From NCBI GenBank assembly GCA_900467685.1, contig UBQX01000016.1:1-64000 (forward strand): a stretch of DNA of 64,000 nucleotides. Direction: 5' to 3'. The stretch is from Hyphomicrobiales bacterium (GTDB lineage: Bacteria; Pseudomonadota; Alphaproteobacteria; Rhizobiales; Rhizobiaceae). The notes beneath the pieces were generated by a model, which saw only the letters and a program-made list of their open reading frames with translations, was not told the DNA's origin and did no database searches. Shown in pieces: positions 35,439-44,268 of this stretch (position 1 is its first letter; every line of letters starts with the position of its first letter). Position numbers and translations under genes: made by a program.

Positions 35439-36158
35439 TTGGCAAGGCTGGCGCTCGCAGGCATGGGGGATGAAGAGATCGGAGCTTCGGTGACGACGGT
35501 CGCCGGCGTCGAATTCGTCTGCGACCCGATGGGAGCGCTCTATTGCGAGGCTGATGGCCTGCTTGTCGTCTCTGACCTGCATCTGGAAAAGGGCGCGGCC
35601 TTTGCCCGTCGCGGTCAATTGCTGCCGCCCTACGACACCCACGCCACGCTGAAGATCCTCGCCCGCGTCATGGACCGCTACCGGCCGAAGCTGGTTGTCT
35701 CGCTTGGCGACAATTTTCACGACCGCGTCGGCTCGTCGCTGATGCCGGCCGATTGCCGGACACTGATCGTCGAGATGGCACGCGGTCGCGACTGGATCTG
35801 GATCACCGGCAATCACGATCCCGACGGCGTCAGCGGTCTGCCCGGAACAGTCGCGGAAAGCATGGCCTTCTCCGCTCTCACCTTCCGACACGAGCCGGCC
35901 AAGGGCGCGGAAAAGGGCGAGATCGCCGGTCATCTCCATCCGGCAGCGACGCTCCGGCGGCGCGAAAAATCCGTCCGCCGTCCCTGCTTCGCGACCGATG
36001 GCGATCGGCTCATCATGCCCTCCTTCGGCGTGATGACCGGTGGCCTCGATCTGGCCCACGTTGCCTTTCGCGGCCTCTTCGACCAAACGCGCCTGATCGC
36101 TCATATGATCGGGAAGGATCGCGTCTATCCCGTGAGCTATCGTGGCCTCAAGGGCTGA
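35439..36158 (+). CDS. pdeM: Ligase-associated DNA damage response endonuclease PdeM
   Basis: A 239-residue calcineurin-like phosphoesterase with the metal motifs DLHLEKG (D-x-H), GDNFHDR, GNHDPDG and GHLHPAA. PdeM is the nuclease that accompanies the Lhr-like helicase. The start is probably TTG at 35439 with GAGGA upstream; an ATG at 35463 is possible. It follows the helicase by 25 bases. Confidence 0.9.
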   Translation: MARLALAGMGDEEIGASVTTVAGVEFVCDPMGALYCEADGLLVVSDLHLEKGAAFARRGQLLPPYDTHATLKILARVMDRYRPKLVVSLGDNFHDRVGSSLMPADCRTLIVEMARGRDWIWITGNHDPDGVSGLPGTVAESMAFSALTFRHEPAKGAEKGEIAGHLHPAATLRRREKSVRRPCFATDGDRLIMPSFGVMTGGLDLAHVAFRGLFDQTRLIAHMIGKDRVYPVSYRGLKG

Positions 36159-36160
36159 AC

Positions 36161-36979
36161 TCAATCCTTGCGGAAAATCACCGATCCGGCCCAGCCGATG
36201 GTGAGCGCGATGATGACGGCGGAAAGGCCGTAGAGGAAGGAATTGCCATAGGCGGCTTCCGTCAGCGACTGTTCGATGCCGGTCTTGACGACGCGCAGCG
36301 GCAGCTTCGTCTCCATCACGAAATCGCCGCTCTTGAACAGATAGGCGTGGACCATGTGCACGCCGTTCGGCACGTTTGCCGGCAGTTTCAGCGTGGCGCG
36401 GAAGAGGCTGGGGCTGACGAAGCGGATGCCGCCGGGATTGGTCTGGTAGAGGCCGCTATCCAGCATCTGCCGCCGGAACGCCTGCCTGAAATCGTCCAGC
36501 GCCGCGATATCGCCGAAGTAGTTTGCGGCGAACAGGCGAATATGGTCGATGCCGACATTGAGTGATGCAAGCTCCTGCTGCGGCGCAATGTCCTTGATGA
36601 CGCGCGTGCTGGTCATCGAATAGGATTGCGGCACCGCGGAGAAGGTCATCTGCTCGGTATTGATCCAGATGCCGAAGACGCGCTCCTTGCGACGGATCGT
36701 GGTATCGACGCGCGGACCTTCCAGGGTGACGATGATGTCATACTGCCCGATCTGCTGCAGATAATCGTCGATATTGGTCATCGTGCCGAAGATCGTCAGG
36801 TCGGCACCGGTGAAATCGGACGTGATCGCGATCTCGTTGGTCGACATTCCGATTTCGATGCCCTCCGGCGGGCGGACCTTGTCGGTTTGCCGCTCTACGG
36901 CAAATGCGCCGGTCGAGAGCAGCGACAGACTGAGAACAAGCAAGCGAAGTGCGGCGGCCACGGCAGGGAAGCGGCTCAT
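36161..36979 (-). CDS. TIGR02186 family exported membrane protein
   Basis: A 272-residue protein with a signal peptide (about 1-28), a beta-rich periplasmic domain (GIEIGMSTNEIAITSDFTGADLTIFG; RRKERVFGIWINTEQM) and one C-terminal transmembrane helix (FLYGLSAVIIALTIGWAGSVIF). This matches TIGR02186, a family usually encoded beside TauE/SafE exporters, as here: its start overlaps the exporter's stop by 4 bases. It is probably an accessory subunit; the role is unproven. Confidence 0.87.
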   Translation of the reverse strand: MSRFPAVAAALRLLVLSLSLLSTGAFAVERQTDKVRPPEGIEIGMSTNEIAITSDFTGADLTIFGTMTNIDDYLQQIGQYDIIVTLEGPRVDTTIRRKERVFGIWINTEQMTFSAVPQSYSMTSTRVIKDIAPQQELASLNVGIDHIRLFAANYFGDIAALDDFRQAFRRQMLDSGLYQTNPGGIRFVSPSLFRATLKLPANVPNGVHMVHAYLFKSGDFVMETKLPLRVVKTGIEQSLTEAAYGNSFLYGLSAVIIALTIGWAGSVIFRKD

Positions 36980-37899
36980 GCATGGCCCCCAGTCACGATC
37001 GAATAGATGTCCTTCGGCGTCAGCACGAGGTCGATGGCAAGGCGCAGGCCGACGGCCAGCACGAGGAGCGCCAGCAACGCGCGCAACTGCTCGGCACGCA
37101 GCCTCTGGCCAACACGCACGCCATATTGCGCGCCCACGACACCGGCGATCATCAATTGCAGCGCGAGGATGATGTCGACCGTGTGGTTCAACGTCGCCTG
37201 GATCATCGTCGTATAGGCGGTGACGAAGACGATCTGGAACAGGGATGTGCCGATAACGACGCCGGTCGGCACGCGCAGGAAATAAATCATGGCCGGAACC
37301 ATGATGAAGCCGCCGCCGATACCCATGACCGACGTCAGAATTCCCAGCAGGAAGCCAATGGCAATGACGGGAAGAACGCTGAGATAGATCTTCGACTTCT
37401 TGAACCGCATCTTGAACGGCAGGCGGTGCACCCAGTTGTGCTGGCCAGGCCGGTTCAGCGAAACAGCCTTGTTCTTGGCGATGCGGCGGAGTGCACGCAG
37501 GCTTTCGATCAGCATCAGCGAGCCGACCGTGCCGAGCAGCAGCACATAGGCCAGCGAAATGAAGAGATCGAGCAGGCCGAGGCTGCGCAGGAGTGCGAAG
37601 ACGCCGATACCGGCGGTAGACCCCGCAAGGCCGCTCACCAGCAGCAATGTGCCAAGCTTCAGATCGAGCGTTCCGCGCCGGAAGTGACTGATCGCACCCG
37701 ATACCGAAGAGGCGACGACGAGGCAGGCACCGGTTGCCACGGCGATTGCCGGTGGAACGTTGTAGAAGATGAGGAGCGGCGTGATGAGGAACCCGCCGCC
37801 GACCCCGAACATGCCTGACAGGAAGCCGACGGCCGCGCCCATCCCGAGGATGACCAGGATGTTCACCGACATTTCGGCGATGGGCAGATAGATCGTCAC
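36976..37899 (-). CDS. Sulfite exporter TauE/SafE family protein
   Basis: A 307-residue protein with about eight hydrophobic helices and two TauE repeats (GMGAAVGFLSGMFGVGGGFLITPLL; GILTSVMGIGGGFIMVPAMIYFL). The family exports sulfite, sulfoacetate or related anions; the substrate here is unknown. It is the first gene of a coupled pair with the TIGR02186 gene. Confidence 0.9.
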   Translation of the reverse strand: MTIYLPIAEMSVNILVILGMGAAVGFLSGMFGVGGGFLITPLLIFYNVPPAIAVATGACLVVASSVSGAISHFRRGTLDLKLGTLLLVSGLAGSTAGIGVFALLRSLGLLDLFISLAYVLLLGTVGSLMLIESLRALRRIAKNKAVSLNRPGQHNWVHRLPFKMRFKKSKIYLSVLPVIAIGFLLGILTSVMGIGGGFIMVPAMIYFLRVPTGVVIGTSLFQIVFVTAYTTMIQATLNHTVDIILALQLMIAGVVGAQYGVRVGQRLRAEQLRALLALLVLAVGLRLAIDLVLTPKDIYSIVTGGHA

Positions 37900-38005
37900 C
37901 GACGGGCCTCGGACTTCAACTCATAATGCAACCGGGGGACCATCCATAACCTGTCTCCCATGAACATTTCATTTCTGGAGCCGCTGTAGCGGACGACGGC
38001 ACCTC

Positions 38006-38046
38006 AAAAAACAATGACACCCTTGCGCCGGGGGCGAAGGGTGTCA
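38006..38046 (-). terminator. podJ terminator
   Basis: TGACACCCTT (38015-38024) / AAGGGTGTCA (38037-38046) with a GC-rich inner region, followed on the minus strand by a run of T (complement of AAAAAA at 38006-38011). It lies just after the podJ stop. Confidence 0.8.
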
Positions 38047-38088
38047 ATTCATTCCGCTACAATTGCGGCAGGCCGGGCAAATTCGAGA

Positions 38089-41000
38089 TCATTTGCTGCG
38101 GGCGATCAGTTCCTTGACCAGCGCATCGTTGATGTCGCCCGTCGGCTGCTGGCCTACGGAGGACTGAAACTGCTTGATCGCGGCGACCGTCTTGGCACCC
38201 ATCACGCCGTCGGGACGACCGACGTCGAAGCCATTCTTGTTCAGCATGGCCTGGATGTAGGTGATGGCCTTCTTCATGTCGACGCTGTTGGTCTTCTGCG
38301 CCTTGCCGGCCCAAGCGTCGGGAAGGATGGTGGCATTGGCCTTGTCGTCCGTCGCGGCGGGCTTCCAGCCGTCAACTTCGGCCTTCGCCTTGGTCAACTG
38401 CTCGGCGGAGAGAACCTTGCCAACTTCGTCGCGCTTCTGCGCGGCGTCGACATCGCCATCCTTGGCGGCAATGCCGAACCACTTGTAGGACTGGACGAGA
38501 TCCTGCGTGACACCGCTCCCCTTGGCAAAGAGGATTGCCAGGTTGAACTGGCTGTCGCGAACGCCGTGGTTTGCGGCTTCCGTGAACCACTTGGCGGCAG
38601 ACGTGAAGTCCGGAGCGCCGAGTGTACCGGTGGCATAGAGCACAGCGAGGTTATGCATGGCGCTGATATTGCCGGCCTTTGCCGCAGTCGAGTAGTGCTC
38701 GACGGCCTTGGCGGGATCGACGCCGACGCCGACGCCCTTTTCATAGAGGCTGCCGAGGCGGTATTCCGCCGGCGCGAAGCCGAGCGAGGCAGCCTTGGTG
38801 TACCAGGCAACAGACGAAGCCGGGTTGGCGGCAACGCCACGGCCGTCGAAGATGCGGTTGCCGACTTCGTAGATGGCGAGCGCGTCACCACCGTTGGCGG
38901 CGTCAACGAGGGCCTGCGGCTCGATGCCCGTCGGCACCGGAAGCGCGGCTGCCACGGGCGTCGTTGCGGCTGGCGTGGTGGTTGCCGGCGGCGTTACCGT
39001 CGCGGCGGCCTGCGTCTCGGGCTTTCCGTCGGATGGCTGAGCGGCAACGACTGCGGGAGCAGTCTCGGCCGGAGTGGCAGCGGCAGGCGCCGCTTCCTGA
39101 GACGTTACGGCCTGCGGTTCGGCAACGGTTGCTGCGTTCGATGCCTGGGCTGCAGGCTGAACGTTCGTTGCATCGCCGGCAGCGGGCGCCGTTGCCTGAT
39201 CGGTGGCAATCGCCTTCTCGGCAGCAGCCTTTTCCGCGGCGGCGCTTTCAACGGCAGCCTGATCGGCAAGAGCCTTGTCAGCCGCGGCCTTGTCGGCAGC
39301 CAGCTTGTCTGCGGCAGCCTTTTCAACGTCCGTCTCGACTGAAGGAGCGGGCAGCGTTACGGCGGCAGGCTGGCTTGCCGGCGTGTTCGGCGTGCTGAAC
39401 ATCGTGGTGACCAGCGGCCAGGCCATGACGGACAGGAGCACAAGGCCTGTACCGAGAAGAAGCGGACGGCGATACTTGCCAATCACGCTCGTAGACGTCT
39501 CGGCCATGTCGTCGCTGGTCTTGGCAGGGCCGACTTCTGCGGCGGCGGCCTGTGCGGCGCGGCGGGCAACGGCGATATAGTCGCTGTTGTCGTCGTCGCG
39601 GGCCGTCAGGCTCTCCTTCTTGGCCGGCTTGCCGTCCTGAACCGCGCGAACCTTTTCGAGGATCTGGCGAATGTCCGGTGCGCCCGAGCCGGGCTCGAGC
39701 AACTGGTTGGCGAGATCGGGGCTGATGTCGTCGGCGGCGTCGATCGCCGGCGCTGTGTCAAGCGTGCGACGCGGCTCCTCAGACTTCTGGTCCTGCCCGT
39801 TCTTGCGGAAACGGTTTCCGATCGAGGACAGGAAGCCCTTGAGCGGCTTGTCGCCGCCATCGCGGGTCGTCGTCGTATTGTCGAGCGCGATATCGTCGTC
39901 GAACAGGTCGTCGTCGAAATCGCTGCTGAACATTTCCGTGTCAGTGCCGGTGCGCAGGCGCGGGCGGCTTGCAGCGGCAGCGGCAGACTTGGAGACGGCC
40001 GGAGCCGCCGCAGCAGCGGCATCGGTCGAGGCGCCCAGCTTGTCAAGACGGTCGGCAATCTGCACCAGCGTCTGCTGCAGTGCTTCAAAGGTCTGCTGGT
40101 TGCGGCTCTCGCCGGAACGTGTCAGCTCTTCAAGCGCATGCAGGTCGGCGGCGAGGTCCGAAATCGTCGAGATGTCGGCCTGCGGCATGCTCGTGTTGCT
40201 CGGCTGGCCGGCAAAGTTGCGGACATAGGCTTCCAGCGCCGTCTCGGCAGCCTGTCGGGCAGCCTCCACGATATATTCGTCGTTCGTCGACATGTAGTCT
40301 TCGAGCGCCGACATGCGGCTGGTCATCTGGGCCGAGTTGATGTCTTCGGCAACGCGCGGTTCGCTGAGCAGCTTGGTGAGCGCTGCGATCTGCTCTTCCA
40401 GAGCGCCGAGATCGGCGGCCGGATTGCCCTTGGCAGCGACATTGCCATCGATGCGGGCGGCGATATCGTTCATGCGCTCTTCGAGCCAGGTGAGGATTTC
40501 CTCACTCAGCCCACCCGTTGCGCCGGCGATGTTGAGGCTGTCGATACGGCTTGCCAGATCGTCGAAGCGGTCGACGAGGTCGCTGCTGACGGTGCCGCGC
40601 GCCATGTCGTCGATCTTGCGCGAGATGTCGGAGACGATCGCGGTGAGGTCCTCGCCGGCCGGCATCGCGCCACCCTGGGCCAGAAGTGCGGCGAGTTCGT
40701 CGAAGCGGCGGTCGAGATGTTCGGTGGCCTGCAGCTTGGCAAGCTCTTCCATGCGGGAGGCAAGGCTCTCGATGCGCTCGGCGACCAGATTGTCGCGCTG
40801 CGGCAGGTTGACGGCGTCGATCTCTTCCACAAGCCGCGCGATGCGGGCCTCGAGCGAACCGAAACCGGCGTCGCCGGAAAGGTCTGCCGTTGCCTGCGCG
40901 TTAGCGTCGATGGCTGCAACGATCTCGGCAAGCCGCTCGTCCAGCGTATGCATCTGGCTGTTTAGGTCACGGTCGGCGCTCGACATCTGCGATACGAGCA

Positions 41001-41811
41001 TTTCGATCGCGTCGGCGAGACTGCCGATCTTTGTATCGAGGCTGCGCGCCTGCGCCTGGGATTCCGTCTCGGCCATCTGCTGACGCAGCGCCTCGAAGTG
41101 TTCGACGATGACGGCGAGATCGTCCTGGCGGGCCATGCCGCTGACCATGGCGCGGATCGAGTCCAGCTCGCCGCGCATGCTGTTGGTCACGGCGTTTTCG
41201 GTGGCCTCGCCGATATATTCCATGCCTTCGGCAAGCCGCTGCAGGTCGGCGTAGAGATCCTGCGGGTAGCCGTTTTCTGCAACAGCCGCTCCGATTTCCT
41301 TGATCTCGCCGCGCAGATTGGCGATTTCCTGCGCAAAGCTCGCGGCCAGATCCTGCTTGAGATCGTGGCGTAGCTTGGCAAGCGCTTCGGAAATATCGAA
41401 CGCTGCATGTTCTGCCGACGGCTGGCGATAGTCGCTCGGTCGCAGGTCGGACCGATAGTCGGTGGCGCGATAGTCGCTCGGGCGCGGGTCGCTTGCGCGG
41501 GGCGCGCTGATGCCGGCAGACACCGGAGCTGCCGGGGACCGCAGGCGCTCACGGATCTGGTCGGCCAGCGAGAGGTTCGCGGCGGCCGGCGGTGGCGGAC
41601 GGTTGCGCGAGAGCAGCTTCTGTCGGTCGAGAATTTCCGAAATCTGCGTGGAGCGCGCCAGGCGACCGGCATCGTCAGGACGCGGCGAGCGAAGCAGCGA
41701 AGCGCGCGCTTCTTCCACACGGCCTGCAGCCGTCTCGGTCAGGGGGGCTGCCGGCGCACTTGCGGCCCGGTCTCCCTGACGAGGCGTATCGGATTTTGAT
41801 CTGTTCATCAT
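38089..41811 (-). CDS. podJ: PodJ-type polarity / localisation factor with SEL1 and PG-binding domains
   Basis: A 1240-residue protein. A polar, repetitive N-terminal part (DYRATDYRSDLRPSDYR) is followed by about 600 residues of coiled coil, one transmembrane helix (PLLLGTGLVLLSVMAWPLV), an Ala-rich linker made of AADKLAADKAAADK-type repeats, SEL1/TPR-like repeats (AEYRLGSLYEKGVGV, SAMHNLAVLYATG, SQFNLAILFAKG) and a C-terminal peptidoglycan-binding domain (MLNKNGFDVGRPDGVMGAKTVAAI). This is the PodJ layout: a polar scaffold for the new pole. A CtrA site lies upstream. The start is one of two adjacent ATG at 41811/41808. Confidence 0.88.
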   Translation of the reverse strand: MMNRSKSDTPRQGDRAASAPAAPLTETAAGRVEEARASLLRSPRPDDAGRLARSTQISEILDRQKLLSRNRPPPPAAANLSLADQIRERLRSPAAPVSAGISAPRASDPRPSDYRATDYRSDLRPSDYRQPSAEHAAFDISEALAKLRHDLKQDLAASFAQEIANLRGEIKEIGAAVAENGYPQDLYADLQRLAEGMEYIGEATENAVTNSMRGELDSIRAMVSGMARQDDLAVIVEHFEALRQQMAETESQAQARSLDTKIGSLADAIEMLVSQMSSADRDLNSQMHTLDERLAEIVAAIDANAQATADLSGDAGFGSLEARIARLVEEIDAVNLPQRDNLVAERIESLASRMEELAKLQATEHLDRRFDELAALLAQGGAMPAGEDLTAIVSDISRKIDDMARGTVSSDLVDRFDDLASRIDSLNIAGATGGLSEEILTWLEERMNDIAARIDGNVAAKGNPAADLGALEEQIAALTKLLSEPRVAEDINSAQMTSRMSALEDYMSTNDEYIVEAARQAAETALEAYVRNFAGQPSNTSMPQADISTISDLAADLHALEELTRSGESRNQQTFEALQQTLVQIADRLDKLGASTDAAAAAAPAVSKSAAAAASRPRLRTGTDTEMFSSDFDDDLFDDDIALDNTTTTRDGGDKPLKGFLSSIGNRFRKNGQDQKSEEPRRTLDTAPAIDAADDISPDLANQLLEPGSGAPDIRQILEKVRAVQDGKPAKKESLTARDDDNSDYIAVARRAAQAAAAEVGPAKTSDDMAETSTSVIGKYRRPLLLGTGLVLLSVMAWPLVTTMFSTPNTPASQPAAVTLPAPSVETDVEKAAADKLAADKAAADKALADQAAVESAAAEKAAAEKAIATDQATAPAAGDATNVQPAAQASNAATVAEPQAVTSQEAAPAAATPAETAPAVVAAQPSDGKPETQAAATVTPPATTTPAATTPVAAALPVPTGIEPQALVDAANGGDALAIYEVGNRIFDGRGVAANPASSVAWYTKAASLGFAPAEYRLGSLYEKGVGVGVDPAKAVEHYSTAAKAGNISAMHNLAVLYATGTLGAPDFTSAAKWFTEAANHGVRDSQFNLAILFAKGSGVTQDLVQSYKWFGIAAKDGDVDAAQKRDEVGKVLSAEQLTKAKAEVDGWKPAATDDKANATILPDAWAGKAQKTNSVDMKKAITYIQAMLNKNGFDVGRPDGVMGAKTVAAIKQFQSSVGQQPTGDINDALVKELIARSK

Positions 41812-41979
41812 TCCACTCGCTTCAATTGCGTCTGGCGTTGATCCATTTCGGGCGCGGGAAATTCCCCCGCGATGCCCGTCATGGCGAAACTGCGGATGTT
41901 TCCGGCTACGAAAGACCTTAAAAAATCCCGGATCGGCGCAAATCACCTGAGTGTGATGATTACATTTGATGGGGCCGCG

Positions 41980-41995
41980 TTAACAGCCCGTTAAC
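41980..41995. promoter_or_regulatory. CtrA binding site upstream of podJ
   Basis: TTAA-CAGCCCG-TTAAC is an exact TTAA-N7-TTAAC CtrA box, 169 bases upstream of podJ. A GANTC (GAATC, 42029-42033) methylation site lies nearby, as expected in a cell-cycle promoter. Binding is inferred from the motif. Confidence 0.65.
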
Positions 41996-42110
41996 CGATG
42001 TCCAAAGATTAAAATGTGGTTTCGCGCAGAATCACCCCTCATACTTCGTTAACCATTTGCCTTGACGAGACTTGCGGCAAGCTGGAGCCGCAAAATTTTC
42101 GCCTCCTGCG

Positions 42111-42138
42111 ATTTTGACGTTTACGCAAACGTCAAAAT
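42111..42138. promoter_or_regulatory. 12-bp inverted repeat operator before beta-oxidation operon
   Basis: ATTTTGACGTTT-ACGC-AAACGTCAAAAT has perfect 12-bp arms and a 4-base spacer, 50 bases upstream of the acyl-CoA dehydrogenase start. Its sequence is of the kind used by LiuR/FadR-type fatty- or branched-acid regulators (TTTACGTTNACGTAAA is the LiuR-like core). The regulator is not in the window. Confidence 0.65.
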
Positions 42139-42187
42139 TTTGTATGAGAATGGCAACGACGACCCAATGGAAGGCGAGGAGACTGCC

Positions 42188-43984
42188 ATGCCCGTGTTCA
42201 AGGCCCCCGTACAAGACACCCTGTTCGTGCTCAACGATGTCCTCGGCATCGAGCGCTATTCGAATATGCCCGGCTTTGCCGATGTCGGCCCCGATCTTCT
42301 GGAGGCCATCACGGGCGAAGCTGCCAAGGTGGCGGAAGAGGTCATGTTCCCGGTCAACCTGTCGGGCGACCAGGAAGGATGCGTTCGCAACGATGACGCC
42401 AGTGTGAAGGCGCCGAAGGGCTTCAAGGAAGCTTTCGACCAGTATTGTCAGGGCGGCTGGCTCGGCCTCTCCATGCCGGAAGAGTTCGGCGGTCAGGGCC
42501 TGCCCTATACGCTGCACAGCGCCGTTTCGGAATATCTGATCTCCGCCAACATGGCGCTGATGATGTATCCGGGGCTCACGCAGGGCGCGATTGCGGCCAT
42601 CCTCGAGCACGGCTCGGATGCGCAGAAGCAGACCTATGTTCCGAACATGGTCGCCGGCACCTGGACCGGCACGATGAACCTCACCGAGCCCCATTGCGGC
42701 ACCGACCTTGGCCTCTTGCGCACCAAGGCAGTCCCGCAGGCTGACGGCTCCTACAAGATTTCCGGCCAGAAGATCTTCATCTCCGCCGGCGAACACGACA
42801 TGTCGGAGAACATCATCCATTTGGTTCTCGCCCGTATCGAAGGCGCACCGGAAGGCACCAAGGGCATCTCGCTGTTCATCGTTCCGAAGTTCATGGTCAA
42901 GGAAGACGGTTCGCTCGGCGCGCGCAATGGCGTCGCCTGCGGCGCGCTCGAACACAAGATGGGCATCCACGGCAACGCGACCTGCGTCATGAACTATGAC
43001 GAGGCCACCGGCTACCTCATCGGTGCCGAGAACAAGGGCCTTGCCGCCATGTTCGTCATGATGAATGAAGCACGCCTCGGCGTTGGTCTGCAGGGCCTGT
43101 CGATGGGCGAAATCGCCTATCAGAACGCCGCCCAATATGCCCGCGACCGTATCCAGGGCCGTTCGCTCACCGGTCCGAAGGCTCCCAACCTCAAGGCCGA
43201 TCCGATCATCGTGCATCCGGACATCCGCCGCGCGCTGATGACAATGCGCGCCTTTAACGAAGGTGGTCGCGCGTTCGCCCTGTGGACCGCGCTTCAGTCG
43301 GACATCGCGCATCGTTCCGATGATGCCAAGGCGCGCGAAACGGCGTCTGACCTTCTCGGCCTCATGACGCCGATCCTCAAGGGCGTCCTGACCGACAAGG
43401 GCTTTGACCATGCCGTCATGGCGCAGCAGGTCTATGGCGGCCATGGCTATATCGAAGAATGGGGCATGAGCCAGTACGTTCGCGATGCCCGCATCGCCAT
43501 GATCTATGAAGGTGCCAACGGCATCCAGGCGCTCGACCTCGTCGGCCGCAAGCTGCCGGCCAATGGCGGCCGCGCCGTCATGGCGCTCTTCAACGAAATC
43601 GGTGCCTTCTGCGAGGAAAACCGTTCGAACGAAGCGCTGTCCGGCTTTACCAAGGCGCTGAAGAAGGGCCTCAACGACCTGCAGGCCTCCACCATGTGGT
43701 TCATGCAGAACGCCATGGCCAAGCCCGACAATGCCGGCGCCGGCTCCTACGACTACATGCATATGTTCGGTGTCGTCGTCATCGGCTACATGTGGGCCAA
43801 GATGGCGAAGGTCGCTCAAGACGAGCTTGCCGCTGGCAATTCTTCGCGCGAAGACTACCTTAAGAACAAGCTGATCACGGCGCGCTTCTACATGGACAAG
43901 GTCATGCCGGAAACGGCCCTGCGCAAGACCCGCATCGAGACCGGCGCCGACACGATGATGGAACTGGCCGCCGAGGCGTTCTGA
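42188..43984 (+). CDS. Acyl-CoA dehydrogenase (long, FadE/DmdC-like)
   Basis: A 598-residue flavoenzyme for the first step of fatty-acyl-CoA oxidation. ACAD motifs include NLTEPHCGTDLGLLRTKA, KIFISAGEHDM, and near the C terminus QVYGGHGYIEEWGMSQYVRDARIAMIYEGANGIQALDLVGRKL. The protein is longer than classic 380-residue ACADs, with extra N- and C-terminal helices, as in FadE5/DmdC types. GAGGAG precedes the start. It heads an operon with thiolase and FadB genes, behind a strong palindromic operator. Confidence 0.92.
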   Translation: MPVFKAPVQDTLFVLNDVLGIERYSNMPGFADVGPDLLEAITGEAAKVAEEVMFPVNLSGDQEGCVRNDDASVKAPKGFKEAFDQYCQGGWLGLSMPEEFGGQGLPYTLHSAVSEYLISANMALMMYPGLTQGAIAAILEHGSDAQKQTYVPNMVAGTWTGTMNLTEPHCGTDLGLLRTKAVPQADGSYKISGQKIFISAGEHDMSENIIHLVLARIEGAPEGTKGISLFIVPKFMVKEDGSLGARNGVACGALEHKMGIHGNATCVMNYDEATGYLIGAENKGLAAMFVMMNEARLGVGLQGLSMGEIAYQNAAQYARDRIQGRSLTGPKAPNLKADPIIVHPDIRRALMTMRAFNEGGRAFALWTALQSDIAHRSDDAKARETASDLLGLMTPILKGVLTDKGFDHAVMAQQVYGGHGYIEEWGMSQYVRDARIAMIYEGANGIQALDLVGRKLPANGGRAVMALFNEIGAFCEENRSNEALSGFTKALKKGLNDLQASTMWFMQNAMAKPDNAGAGSYDYMHMFGVVVIGYMWAKMAKVAQDELAAGNSSREDYLKNKLITARFYMDKVMPETALRKTRIETGADTMMELAAEAF

Positions 43985-44066
43985 GTTCTGACCAGCGAAA
44001 TGAAAGGCCCTTTAAAGACAAGGGCCTTTCTGCATGTGAGGTACAAGGCCAGCAATTTCCGTTTGG

Positions 44067-44196
44067 AACCCCTCATCCGGCGCTTCGCGCCACCTTCTCC
44101 CCAAGGGGAGAAGAGGGAATGTGCCGCAGCGTCCGCGATCCTCCTCTCCCCTCGGGGAGAGGGTCGCCGAGCAAAGCGGAGGCGGGTGAGGGGGTG
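44067..44196. repeat. RIME-like intergenic palindromic repeat, copy 1
   Basis: About 130 bases bounded by inverted ends (AACCCCTCATCC / GGGTGAGGGG) and containing two internal hairpins (TTCTCCCCAAGGGGAGAA; CTCTCCCCTCGGGGAGAG). It closely resembles a second copy at 55758-55886 and fits rhizobial RIME-type mosaic elements. It sits in the 284-base gap between the acyl-CoA dehydrogenase and thiolase genes. Confidence 0.75.
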
Positions 44197-44268
44197 CCCG
44201 GAATGCAGCGGCTGAATGCCTTGTAAGATCCAATTCGCGGCCCTTGCCGCACAAAGGGAGAAGACATC

